IMG/VR virus record: IMGVR_UViG_3300030098_004191
Location: 1-64,000 of that record
DNA length: 64,000 nucleotides
Direction: 5' to 3' (one strand)
Origin: a virus
Shown: positions 29,456 to 35,043 of the stretch, one piece after another
Numbering within the stretch: the stretch's first letter is position 1
Layout: each line of letters begins with the position of its first letter
The notes under the pieces: generated by a model
Databases searched by the model: none
What the model was told of the DNA's origin: nothing
Seen by the model: only the letters and a program-made list of their open reading frames with translations
Translations under genes and position numbers: made by a program

Positions 29456-30208
29456 CTAAATCACCCTTGTTTTCTCGTGACCAACTCTAATACGTGGATC
29501 ACACCAAATATCAAAGCCTGCTTCCTTAGCATCTAGGCAGAAACTCACATCTTCTCCACACATATCCTGTACTTCACCTGATTCAAAGACTTGCATCTTA
29601 GGAGCAAACCAAGGATAAGGCATACCTTCATCTTCAAATACACCTTTCTTGATTAATAACCAACCAAAACCAGTGTAGTCTACAGTGAAAGGCTTCTTAC
29701 GCTTAGTAATACTTTCAGTAGTTTCATGATTCATAACACCACCAGACTTTCTGAAGTCTTCTTCCTCTAACCAGTGTGCAACAGAAGTAGTTCTTCCATC
29801 CTCTGTAACATACCAACCACCAGCAATATCCTTATCCATAAGAACTAATTGCCAGAACTTCTCAGGACTGAATACTATATCACTATCAATCCATAACTGA
29901 TAATCATAATTAAGTTTTCCATCCCAAGGTAATTGATTAGGTCCACGTAAAACGTTCGCACCAAGACATTTACATCTTGCGAAGTTCACCATAGAACTAT
30001 AATCCTGTGAAATTTGTATTGAAGCACCACTTTGTACCAAATCAAAACAAAGTTGAACAAAAGATTTCAAGAAGGTATATGATACACCTCTTCCAGGTAG
30101 ACAGAACACCACTGTCTTACCTTTGATCATTTCTTTTGCCTTGGCATAATCCCACTCTGGTGCTTTTGTAGTAGGAGTCTTTGCTTTAACTGTAAATCCT
30201 TTTGCCAT
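29456..30208 (-). CDS. GT-A type glycosyltransferase-like protein
   Basis: 250 aa. The core looks like a GT-A glycosyltransferase: KTVVFCLPGRGVSYTFLKSF at residues 31-50, a DxD metal/sugar-nucleotide motif WIDSDIVFS at 107-115 (D108, D110), and GEDVSFCLDAKEAGFDIWCD near 220-240, which would hold the catalytic acidic residue. No signal peptide. Donor and acceptor are unknown; glycosylation of virion protein or DNA is possible. It is transcribed from a good sigma-70 promoter (30231-30259) and followed without a gap by three small genes and a terminator. The placement beside baseplate genes is common in cyanomyoviruses as I recall. Confidence 0.78.
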   Translation of the reverse strand: MAKGFTVKAKTPTTKAPEWDYAKAKEMIKGKTVVFCLPGRGVSYTFLKSFVQLCFDLVQSGASIQISQDYSSMVNFARCKCLGANVLRGPNQLPWDGKLNYDYQLWIDSDIVFSPEKFWQLVLMDKDIAGGWYVTEDGRTTSVAHWLEEEDFRKSGGVMNHETTESITKRKKPFTVDYTGFGWLLIKKGVFEDEGMPYPWFAPKMQVFESGEVQDMCGEDVSFCLDAKEAGFDIWCDPRIRVGHEKTRVI

Positions 30209-30230
30209 GACGTATTGTAATTACCTTTGT

Positions 30231-30259
30231 ATTATACATCAATCTCTTCGTAACGTCAA
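30231..30259 (-). promoter_or_regulatory. Sigma-70 promoter TTGACG-17-TATAAT
   Basis: Minus-strand -35 TTGACG (30254-30259) and perfect -10 TATAAT (30231-30236) with a 17-base spacer, ending 22 bases before the ATG at 30208. It would be read by host RNA polymerase without the late factors. Confidence 0.75.
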
Positions 30260-30426
30260 TCCTTTTCTGTGATTATTACTTCCTTTCCGTCTACCTTAAA
30301 GTGAACCTCTGTATCTTCATACCAATTCATATCATTGATCACCCATTCAGGTATTTTAACATAAAACTCCCCTGTTATATTATCGACTTCTAGGGGCGAA
30401 AAATTTTCTGGGGAATTTTTTTGCAT
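30256..30426 (-). CDS. Small AbrB-like protein (56 aa)
   Basis: From the ATG at 30426 the protein is 56 aa: ITGEFYVKIPEWVINDMNWY, then EVHFKVDGKEVIITE. The alternation ITGxxxVKIPEW...VxFxVDGxEVIIT resembles swapped-hairpin AbrB-type DNA-binding subunits. The frame extends to another ATG at 30537, but the extra 37 residues are Lys/Phe/Ile-rich from an AT tract and have no ribosome site, so I prefer the short form. A role as a small transcription regulator is inference. No promoter is obvious. Confidence 0.6.
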   Translation of the reverse strand: MQKNSPENFSPLEVDNITGEFYVKIPEWVINDMNWYEDTEVHFKVDGKEVIITEKD

Positions 30427-30540
30427 AAGACGGATTATTTTTGAATTTACGGTATATAGAATTTTTTTAAAATCAAAAAAATTTTTATATCGCTTCCGTA
30501 ACACTTTATAGCTTAGGGGATCCACGAAAATTAACATTTA

Positions 30541-30594
30541 AGGGGCATAATCACCAACGACTGTCTAATAACGAACGAATGGTGATTAGCCCCT
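30541..30594. other. Long hairpin between ligase-like and AbrB-like genes
   Basis: AGGGGC plus TAATCACCA (one bulged A between them) pairs with TGGTGATTA plus GCCCCT, giving a 15-pair stem around a 23-base loop. It starts 12 bases after the stop of the ligase-like gene. The downstream minus-strand sequence has only short T runs, so it is a poor terminator; an RNA-stability element, processing site or operator is possible. Confidence 0.65.
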
Positions 30595-30606
30595 GCTAAG
30601 TGTTAA

Positions 30607-31584
30607 TTAAGCAACTACAATCTGTTTTGATTTCTTTTTACTTACACCTGCAAACTTATCATTATTAAAGTTATAATAAGAGAAGAGATTGCGTCTGACT
30701 AATTTATAACAACCGTATTCAGTATTCATAACAAAACCCTCTGCAATTATGGGTTGATTGTAGTTAATGAAAGAATCGAAATTACCCTCATGGAAACAAT
30801 CACTTAGTGCCATACGTTTTATATCCCTAACTATTAACCAGAGTTCAATTAGGTTTGTATCACATAGACCCTCAAATAATTCGGGTTTAATATCATTTTC
30901 AGTACGGATCAAATAGTTAAGATTGATCTTTAATTTCTTTGCTTTATTATCATCTACGAACTGAACAGTTTGTGATACTTTCTTTGCCCAATCTATCCAC
31001 CCTTTAAGATCATAAAAGGCATCTAATTTCTCTCCATAATTAGCACCGTAACCAGGGCGAATATATGCCTTTGGTTGTACATAATGTACGAAGGAATTAC
31101 TCTCTAATGTATTAGTTAATGGAGAGGCGATTGCATCACGTAAATTATTAGTTTGTGTATGATATTGTGTATGTGGGGCTATTACTAACTTAGCATCAAT
31201 TTGCTCTGGAAACTTATAAGTTATTGTGTTAGGTCTGTAATTCTTAGCACCACCTAACCCGATGAAATCACCCTGATAAATGTTATTAGTTATGGGCAAA
31301 TATGAGAGGCAATGATATAATATATGGCGTAAACTTCCAGTGTAATACTTATCAATATCTTCAGTAGATTCGCATATCTTAATTAACTTTTTATTGAACA
31401 CGGATTTAGTGCCTACAAATTGTCTATTAGTGGCAGGATTACGTCCCCAAACTATACTTGGAGCACCGTCAATCTTAACGCTAAGTATTAATGAAGGCAG
31501 TAAAAAAGCATCTAATACTGATAAATTACCAGTTAAGATGCTGTCTTCGGGGTGTTCAATGTGAAGGTTTAAGTTTTTAGTCAT
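30607..31584 (-). CDS. Nucleotidyltransferase/ligase-fold-like protein
   Basis: 325 aa. The spacing of motifs resembles covalent nucleotidyltransferases (DNA/RNA ligases, capping enzymes): motif I K37-I-D-G40 (LSVKIDGAPSIVWG), a motif III-like YQGDF at 103-107, motif IV E282-G-F-V-M and motif V K294 (CYKLVRR). K37 would be the adenylated lysine. The order and distances (about 66 and 175 residues) fit that superfamily loosely; the long middle part is unlike T4 ligases. I recall a cyanophage family of unknown function with this KxDG core. It is a single gene with its own leader (31585-31718). Activity and substrate are inference. Confidence 0.6.
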   Translation of the reverse strand: MTKNLNLHIEHPEDSILTGNLSVLDAFLLPSLILSVKIDGAPSIVWGRNPATNRQFVGTKSVFNKKLIKICESTEDIDKYYTGSLRHILYHCLSYLPITNNIYQGDFIGLGGAKNYRPNTITYKFPEQIDAKLVIAPHTQYHTQTNNLRDAIASPLTNTLESNSFVHYVQPKAYIRPGYGANYGEKLDAFYDLKGWIDWAKKVSQTVQFVDDNKAKKLKINLNYLIRTENDIKPELFEGLCDTNLIELWLIVRDIKRMALSDCFHEGNFDSFINYNQPIIAEGFVMNTEYGCYKLVRRNLFSYYNFNNDKFAGVSKKKSKQIVVA

Positions 31585-31718
31585 AGAAAAAACGAAGGTA
31601 AAAAAACTGTTGTAGGTTGATTAAGTCTTTATCAGTCTAGCAATACACACTTCTGAAAGAGTGGCATGTATGCCCCTGATAACCTAACTTAACCCCCCCA
31701 CTCTTTTATAATACCAAT
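31585..31718 (-). promoter_or_regulatory. Leader and extended -10 promoter of ligase-like gene
   Basis: Minus-strand TGG-TATTAT (-10 at 31708-31713) sits right behind the T tract of the terminator at 31719-31741. It leaves a leader of about 120 bases with no convincing gene; a small hairpin GGCAT/ATGCC lies near 31670. The same TTTTATTGGTATTATAA junction recurs at 32011 and 33219. Confidence 0.5.
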
Positions 31719-31741
31719 AAAAAACCCCCTGTGGGGGGTTT
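31719..31741 (-). terminator. Intrinsic terminator with 3' element
   Basis: Eight-pair stem AAACCCCC/GGGGGTTT with loop 31730-31733 and flanking T run on the minus strand. It ends the 76-aa gene. The 15-base 3' element (CACTTTCTTAAGTGG on plus, 31748-31762) comes between the coding end and the hairpin, and the TAA stop lies inside that element. Confidence 0.85.
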
Positions 31742-31754
31742 AGTGGACACTTTC

Positions 31755-31985
31755 TTAAGTGGTTAGTGCGTCAAGTGTTTCCTGGGGAACTGTGGTAGCA
31801 TTAACGCCCTGTAACCACTTGTTAATGTGACGGGATGTTGTGACGGACCATTTGGTAGCAGTTCTTACGTATTTTGCCTGATCTGCTAGGTATGCTGCCA
31901 CGGGTGTTCTGTAAGAGAAAAATACCTGTGTGCCGTTACTGAGTGTGAGTTCAGTTTGGTTTGCTGCAATAGGGCGAAGTTGCAT
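31755..31985 (-). CDS. Small conserved-looking protein (76 aa)
   Basis: 76 aa: RPIAANQTELTLSNGTQVFF, SYRTPVAAYLA, then TSRHINKWLQG. The pattern of a short beta sheet followed by TSRHINKWL is one I associate with a widespread family of short phage proteins of unknown function. Its stop codon TAA is part of the 3' element at 31748-31762. Promoter is the TGG-TATTAT at 32011-32016, and CTCCTTTT (AAAAGGAG on minus) supports the ATG at 31985. Confidence 0.72.
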   Translation of the reverse strand: MQLRPIAANQTELTLSNGTQVFFSYRTPVAAYLADQAKYVRTATKWSVTTSRHINKWLQGVNATTVPQETLDALTT

Positions 31986-32010
31986 AGATGCTCCTTTTGA
32001 TTACTTTCTT

Positions 32011-32016
32011 ATAATA
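32011..32016 (-). promoter_or_regulatory. Extended -10 promoter TGG-TATTAT
   Basis: Minus-strand TTGGTATTATAAG directly follows the T tract of the terminator at 32022-32043 and lies 26 bases before the ATG at 31985. No clear -35; the TG two bases before the hexamer would compensate. Confidence 0.5.
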
Positions 32017-32021
32017 CCAAT

Positions 32022-32043
32022 AAAAAAACCCCCTGTGGGGGTT
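32022..32043 (-). terminator. Intrinsic terminator with 3' element
   Basis: AACCCCC/GGGGGTT stem with a three-base loop and seven T on the minus strand, behind the 134-aa gene. The 3' element (CAGTTTGTGAACTGG, 32051-32065) lies between the TAG stop at 32067-32069 and the hairpin. Confidence 0.85.
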
Positions 32044-32066
32044 CGGTGGTCAGTTTGTGAACTGGT

Positions 32067-32471
32067 CTACTTAGAGACTAATTTCACTAACTGTGCGTGG
32101 TAGGGTTTCACTGCCTCAAATCCTTTGATAAGATCTGAAATCAATTCTTGGATTTCAAAATTGTGGATTTGCCAACGGGTCTGTATATCTTTGATATAAC
32201 GATCCGTTGAAATAAGACGGGCAGTAGAAGGGCGTTTGAGAGTTGTTTTCTTTGCAACGACCTTGCCACCTTTGAAAGTTGTGACAGTAACACGGGGTGA
32301 AACTGGTTTTTTTGCCTTTGCTGGTTTGGTTTCTCTTGGAGCGTCAAGCACTGCCTGAACTTCTTTGATTACCTTATCAACTCTAGCAGATTTGGTTGAA
32401 GTCTTACGGGTTCTGGTCTTACGTGCTTTAGGGGCAGTTACAGACTTAGAAGCGGTTGACTTAACAGGCAT
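32067..32471 (-). CDS. Basic, Lys/Ala-rich protein with helical C-terminus
   Basis: 134 aa. Residues 1-85 are Lys/Arg/Thr/Ala/Pro-rich (KARKTRTRKTSTKSARVDKV, KPAKAKKPVSPRV), similar in composition to histone-tail-like or nucleoid-associated proteins. The last 45 residues are likely helical (RWQIHNFEIQELISDLIKGF). DNA or RNA binding is inferred from composition only. It is monocistronic: promoter near 32500, terminator at 32022-32043. Confidence 0.68.
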   Translation of the reverse strand: MPVKSTASKSVTAPKARKTRTRKTSTKSARVDKVIKEVQAVLDAPRETKPAKAKKPVSPRVTVTTFKGGKVVAKKTTLKRPSTARLISTDRYIKDIQTRWQIHNFEIQELISDLIKGFEAVKPYHAQLVKLVSK

Positions 32472-32499
32472 AGGAATGAGTTCCGATGTTTACTCCCCT

Positions 32500-32505
32500 A
32501 TTATA
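32500..32505 (-). promoter_or_regulatory. -10 element TATAAT for 134-aa gene
   Basis: Perfect TATAAT on the minus strand, 29 bases before the ATG at 32471 and seven bases behind the T tract of the terminator at 32511-32533. No good -35. Confidence 0.5.
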
Positions 32506-32510
32506 AACAT

Positions 32511-32533
32511 AAAAAAACCCCCGTAGGGGTTTT
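32511..32533 (-). terminator. Intrinsic terminator with 3' element
   Basis: Eight-pair stem AAAACCCC/GGGGTTTT around a CGTA loop (plus strand) followed by seven T on minus. It ends the 43-aa plus 78-aa unit. The 3' element (CACTTTGTCAACTGG) is at 32540-32554, just after the TAA stop of the 78-aa gene. Confidence 0.85.
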
Positions 32534-32556
32534 AGTGGACACTTTGTCAACTGGCT

Positions 32557-32793
32557 TTAGCAGTCGTTTAGGGGTGATCTGCCACGGTATGCCGTAAACG
32601 GTCTCTGTAACTGATCTTCCTGGCGAGCAAACTCACTTAGGAAGTAATCCACTGTGAATTCATTTTCATTACAAAATGTTTCAATTTCAGAGTAGATAGA
32701 TGCTGGATAGGAATTCATGTGAAAATCAATTGTGTTTACTTTAGGGAAAGAATTCATATTAGGCAAATGATAAGAACGAAGAGAATTAACCAT
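32557..32793 (-). CDS. Hypothetical protein (78 aa)
   Basis: 78 aa with a helical middle (SIYSEIETFCNENEFTVDYF, then LSEFARQEDQLQRPF) and an Arg-rich end YRGRSPLNDC. I do not recognise it. It follows the 43-aa gene by 14 bases and shares its transcript and terminator. Confidence 0.6.
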   Translation of the reverse strand: MVNSLRSYHLPNMNSFPKVNTIDFHMNSYPASIYSEIETFCNENEFTVDYFLSEFARQEDQLQRPFTAYRGRSPLNDC

Positions 32794-32807
32794 TCAGTTT
32801 GTTTCAT

Positions 32808-32939
32808 TTACCAATCAAAGTTTGAATTTTCGATGTAACTTTCTACATCAAATTTGTCATCTTTCATTTCAGGTAAATCAAAGATTTCACCTGGAGAGTC
32901 CATTAACTCCTGGAGAATTGTGTCTTCGTAATCATTCAT
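32808..32939 (-). CDS. Small acidic protein (43 aa)
   Basis: 43 aa, very acidic: MNDYEDTILQELMDSPGEIF, then LPEMKDDKFDVESYIENSNF and DW. The ATG at 32939 is preceded by a -10-like TATTAT near 32968 behind the terminator at 32976-33005. Acidic short proteins of this type can be host-protein inhibitors or DNA mimics, but that is speculation. Confidence 0.58.
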   Translation of the reverse strand: MNDYEDTILQELMDSPGEIFDLPEMKDDKFDVESYIENSNFDW

Positions 32940-32975
32940 AATTGAGTGAAATTTGGTTGACTATTTAATAATAAC

Positions 32976-33005
32976 AAAAAAATGCCCACTGTGGTGAAAC
33001 AGTGG
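32976..33005 (-). terminator. Intrinsic terminator with 3' element
   Basis: Minus-strand CCACTGT/ACAGTGG (seven pairs, loop of six) followed by GCA and seven T. Unlike the others it lacks a C/G-run stem, and the stem borrows bases next to the 3' element (CACTTTGTTTACTGG, 33007-33021). Confidence 0.78.
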
Positions 33006-33014
33006 ACACTTTGT

Positions 33015-33194
33015 TTACTGGCACATGTCTTGGAATTTCTTCCATGCCATCGCTTCAACTGCGTCAAGTGTGCCAGTTGAAATTCTGCACAGTTCGCTCA
33101 TCTGATCACCCGTGAGTTTGTTAGACTTCATAAACTCATCAAATGACTCGTCAAAACAAGTTTCATAGAGTGCTTCGTGATGTAGGGTGCTCAT
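33015..33194 (-). CDS. Hypothetical protein (59 aa)
   Basis: 59 aa, mostly helical: MSTLHHEALYETCFDESFDE, then LTGDQMSELCRISTGTLDAV and AMAWKKFQDMCQ. A helix-turn-helix is conceivable but not convincing. The TAA stop lies within the 3' element. A ribosome site AAGGAACC precedes the ATG at 33194. Confidence 0.62.
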   Translation of the reverse strand: MSTLHHEALYETCFDESFDEFMKSNKLTGDQMSELCRISTGTLDAVEAMAWKKFQDMCQ

Positions 33195-33218
33195 AATTGG
33201 TTCCTTTACTACTCTTTA

Positions 33219-33224
33219 ATAATA
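33219..33224 (-). promoter_or_regulatory. Extended -10 promoter TGG-TATTAT
   Basis: Third copy of the TTTATTGGTATTAT junction behind a terminator T tract (33229-33236), 25 bases before the ATG at 33194. Confidence 0.5.
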
Positions 33225-33228
33225 CCAA

Positions 33229-33250
33229 TAAAAAAACCCCTTTGGGGCTT
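33229..33250 (-). terminator. Intrinsic terminator with 3' element
   Basis: CCCC/GGGG stem with a TTT loop and eight T on the minus strand, weaker than its relatives. It ends the 64-aa gene; the 3' element CAGTTTCTTTACTGT is at 33259-33273 and contains the TAA stop. Confidence 0.72.
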
Positions 33251-33266
33251 TTGTGTGACAGTTTCT

Positions 33267-33461
33267 TTACTGTCCGTTACGGTACTCACCCATTAGGCAT
33301 TTACCGTACCAAATTTCAGAGTGTCCGTACTCTTCAGATAAATCGAGGCATAGACCCCAACATTCATCTAAAGTTCTGAAAACTGTGTTTTCATGTGGTG
33401 CCGATGCACACACGACAGCATAAGGGAATGCTGGATTGAAAGTGGTATTAGGATTAAACAT
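33267..33461 (-). CDS. Hypothetical protein (64 aa)
   Basis: From the ATG at 33461: MFNPNTTFNPAFPYAVVCAS, then VFRTLDECWGLCLDLSEEYG and IWYGKCLMGEYRNGQ. Alpha/beta look with four Cys; no family recognised. An upstream ATG at 33497 is in frame but lies inside the previous terminator and upstream of the -10 (TATAAT at 33468-33473), so it cannot be on this transcript. Confidence 0.64.
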   Translation of the reverse strand: MFNPNTTFNPAFPYAVVCASAPHENTVFRTLDECWGLCLDLSEEYGHSEIWYGKCLMGEYRNGQ

Positions 33462-33467
33462 AAACAC

Positions 33468-33473
33468 ATTATA
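33468..33473 (-). promoter_or_regulatory. -10 element TATAAT
   Basis: Perfect TATAAT on the minus strand seven bases before the chosen ATG at 33461 and just behind the terminator at 33478-33503. With a start this close the leader would be extremely short, so either the ATG context or the -10 assignment may need revision. Confidence 0.4.
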
Positions 33474-33477
33474 CACA

Positions 33478-33503
33478 CAAAACGACCCCTTTTGCAAGGG
33501 GTC
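33478..33503 (-). terminator. Intrinsic terminator with 3' element
   Basis: Eight-pair stem GACCCCTT/AAGGGGTC with a four-base loop, then TCGTTTTG on minus. It ends the 55-aa plus 49-aa unit. The 3' element CAGTTTGTGAATTGT (33510-33524) abuts the TAG stop at 33525-33527. Confidence 0.78.
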
Positions 33504-33524
33504 TTGTGTCAGTTTGTGAATTGT

Positions 33525-33674
33525 CTAGAATCGGGGGTCGTCGTTTACCCTGATCAGTTCAGAGTTTGGGGGTGCTTGACACAGTGCGGTGTCAAGATCA
33601 TATGCACTGAATGTGGTTTCCTTTCCATCGGATGTTCTGAAAGTGTAATCAGTGGGGTCTTGAAATTGTCCCAT
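33525..33674 (-). CDS. Hypothetical protein (49 aa)
   Basis: 49 aa: MGQFQDPTDYTFRTSDGKET, then TFSAYDLDTALCQAPPNSEL. Its ATG follows the TAA of the upstream 55-aa gene with no gap (TAAATG). A longer frame on the same strand (33554-33787) overlaps both small genes but is a shadow. Function unknown. Confidence 0.62.
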   Translation of the reverse strand: MGQFQDPTDYTFRTSDGKETTFSAYDLDTALCQAPPNSELIRVNDDPRF

Positions 33675-33842
33675 TTAATTATACTCCCAAAATGCGGGTT
33701 CGCAAATCTTTTCACATAGGGTGTCATAATCCTCTGAATTAATATCATCGGGGAGACCCAAATCGTTGAAGTATTTAATAATTTCAACGAGTGCAGTTTC
33801 TTCTGCTTCAGTGATACTTAGTGTTCGTACAGTTTGTGACAT
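33675..33842 (-). CDS. Hypothetical acidic protein (55 aa)
   Basis: 55 aa: MSQTVRTLSITEAEETALVE, then YFNDLGLPDDINSEDYDTLC and EKICEPAFWEYN. The N-terminal SITEAEETALVEIIKYF looks like a helix-turn start. It heads a two-gene unit from the promoter at 33871-33876. Function unknown. Confidence 0.62.
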   Translation of the reverse strand: MSQTVRTLSITEAEETALVEIIKYFNDLGLPDDINSEDYDTLCEKICEPAFWEYN

Positions 33843-33870
33843 TTAGTGCCTGTGATTTGTGTACAATGTT

Positions 33871-33876
33871 ATAATA
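33871..33876 (-). promoter_or_regulatory. Extended -10 promoter TGT-TATTAT
   Basis: Minus-strand TTGTTATTATAAC, with TG placed for an extended -10, immediately behind the terminator T tract at 33877-33884 and 28 bases before the ATG at 33842. Confidence 0.5.
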
Positions 33877-33878
33877 AC

Positions 33879-33904
33879 AAAAAATCCCCACGAATGGGGG
33901 ATTT
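33879..33904 (-). terminator. Intrinsic terminator with 3' element
   Basis: AAATCCCC/GGGGATTT eight-pair stem and T run on the minus strand, ending the 82-aa gene. The 3' element CAGTTTCTCAACTGG (33911-33925) contains the TGA stop; on minus it reads CAGTT-GAGA-AACTG, a perfect five-pair hairpin with a GNRA loop. Confidence 0.85.
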
Positions 33905-33917
33905 GTGTGACAGTTTC

Positions 33918-34166
33918 TCAACTGGTTGAATTGTTTACATTTTCTGAAACATATTGTGGTAAGGTGTTATTACAAATGACCTTGTAATTCCTGGCAAGTC
34001 TTCTATTAATACCATCAATCATCTGATCTTTAGTAACAACTTCTTTCTTCATAGTTTCGCCACTAAATGTTAATACCTTGAGAAACTTGTCTGGATTAAT
34101 AACATCATCCAACCAAGATTTAGTGGGATAAAAGTCAACAACCATGCTTCCAGATTGTAATCTCAT
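33918..34166 (-). CDS. Hypothetical protein (82 aa)
   Basis: 82 aa: MRLQSGSMVVDFYPTKSWLD, then KFLKVLTFSGETMKKEVVTK and MIDGINRRLARNYKVICNNT. Looks like a small alpha/beta protein with a basic helix; not recognised. It is the first gene downstream of the large non-coding region, whose 3' element copy at 34233-34247 lies 67 bases before its ATG. Confidence 0.62.
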   Translation of the reverse strand: MRLQSGSMVVDFYPTKSWLDDVINPDKFLKVLTFSGETMKKEVVTKDQMIDGINRRLARNYKVICNNTLPQYVSENVNNSTS

Positions 34167-34566
34167 AAGGGTGAAATCCGTGGGACAAATGTAATATAAA
34201 CGATTTCAACCACGAATAGGAAAAATGTGTGCCACTTTGTCAACTGGATTCCAGCCTAAAAAAAATCCAGCTGACCGTGGGACGGTAGCGGAATTGTCAC
34301 AACATAGGGATTACGATGCCCCTGTGCCGATCTACGAATTGTCATATCTTGTTTATTACTATCTCGAAATTATGTTATAATATTATATTAATTACAAACA
34401 CCATAAGTTATTAACACATAGTGTGCTATATTGCATGTCTAGTTGTTATACACAATGCTCGTGCAATTAGGCATAATGTATGTAAGCTAGTGCCTGATAG
34501 TCTGTACTATCTCGTGCATAATCATCATCTGATGTGTATGTATCTTGTTGCGTGTGCATGTGATAC

Positions 34567-34791
34567 ATCTCGTCGAGATAATCATGTGATGACATCTCGT
34601 AATCCCACACGAATTCGCAATCGTAATCTTGCATGTTTCTAGTCGAGATTGTTATTTGATTATATGATTATTATACATGAATCTCGTTGAAATGTCAAGT
34701 GCAAATCTAGTCGAGATTGTATAATGCTGATAGTATATATGTATTCTAGTCGAGATTGTTACGAAACGTGAACATAAGATCTAGTCGAAAT
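34567..34791. repeat. Cluster of six near-palindromic 13-mers
   Basis: Copies at 34567-34579 (ATCTCGTCGAGAT, a perfect 6+1+6 palindrome), 34637-34649 (TTCTAGTCGAGAT), 34681-34693 (ATCTCGTTGAAAT), 34705-34717 (ATCTAGTCGAGAT), 34744-34756 (TTCTAGTCGAGAT) and 34779-34791 (ATCTAGTCGAAAT). Start-to-start distances are 70, 44, 24, 39 and 35 bases. Half sites ATCTCG occur at about 34361, 34509 and 34594. The symmetry suggests binding by a dimeric protein. Confidence 0.72.
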
Positions 34792-34978
34792 TTTATGTGA
34801 CTCTGTGTAAAATTTTGCGTCCTGTGTGTTGACAAATCGCCTTCCTCATGGTACGCTCGGTAAGGTCGCATAAGATATGAAGTTTAACAGCGTATAAGAA
34901 GCGTATTTAGACAGTAAATAAGACCCTATAACCCTATAAAGATACTATAGGATACTATCCTTATAAAACACGAAGATA

Positions 34979-34986
34979 TATTTATA
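34979..34986 (-). promoter_or_regulatory. Late octamer TATAAATA in non-coding region
   Basis: Perfect minus-strand late promoter octamer. A transcript from it would run through the whole 13-mer cluster before reaching the 82-aa gene, about 810 bases away. It may instead make an untranslated RNA, or be chance in AT-rich DNA. Confidence 0.4.
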
Positions 34987-35043
34987 AAGGTATTTAAAAC
35001 GTTATTTTTAACATAAATGGTATAAATTGATACAGAATACTTA

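Larger units (their letters stand above)
34167..35043. other. 877-base non-coding region with repeats
   Basis: No frame in either strand looks like a gene. It holds, from left to right: a 3' element copy (34233-34247) overlapping a CTGGATT/AATCCAG inverted repeat (34244-34270), an ACCGT/ACGGT hairpin near 34278, the cluster of six 13-mers (34567-34791), a plus-strand TTGACA at about 34829 with no good -10, tandem CCCTATAA (34924-34939), direct GATACTAT repeats (34941-34958) and a minus-strand late octamer TATAAATA at 34979-34986. It may be a control region or replication origin; nothing proves either. Confidence 0.6.

Noticed and set aside
33554-33787. Minus-strand frame of 77 aa
   Set aside because: Overlaps two shorter frames (33525-33674, 33675-33842) that adjoin as TAAATG, have better composition and fit the 3' element and promoter.
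34421-34642. Plus-strand frame of 73 aa in the gene-free region
   Set aside because: Odd Cys/His/Tyr-rich composition, no ribosome site, opposite to all genes, and it crosses the 13-mer repeats.
34829-34860. Plus-strand promoter with TTGACA
   Set aside because: The matching -10 (TACGCT) is poor and no plus-strand gene or conserved RNA follows.
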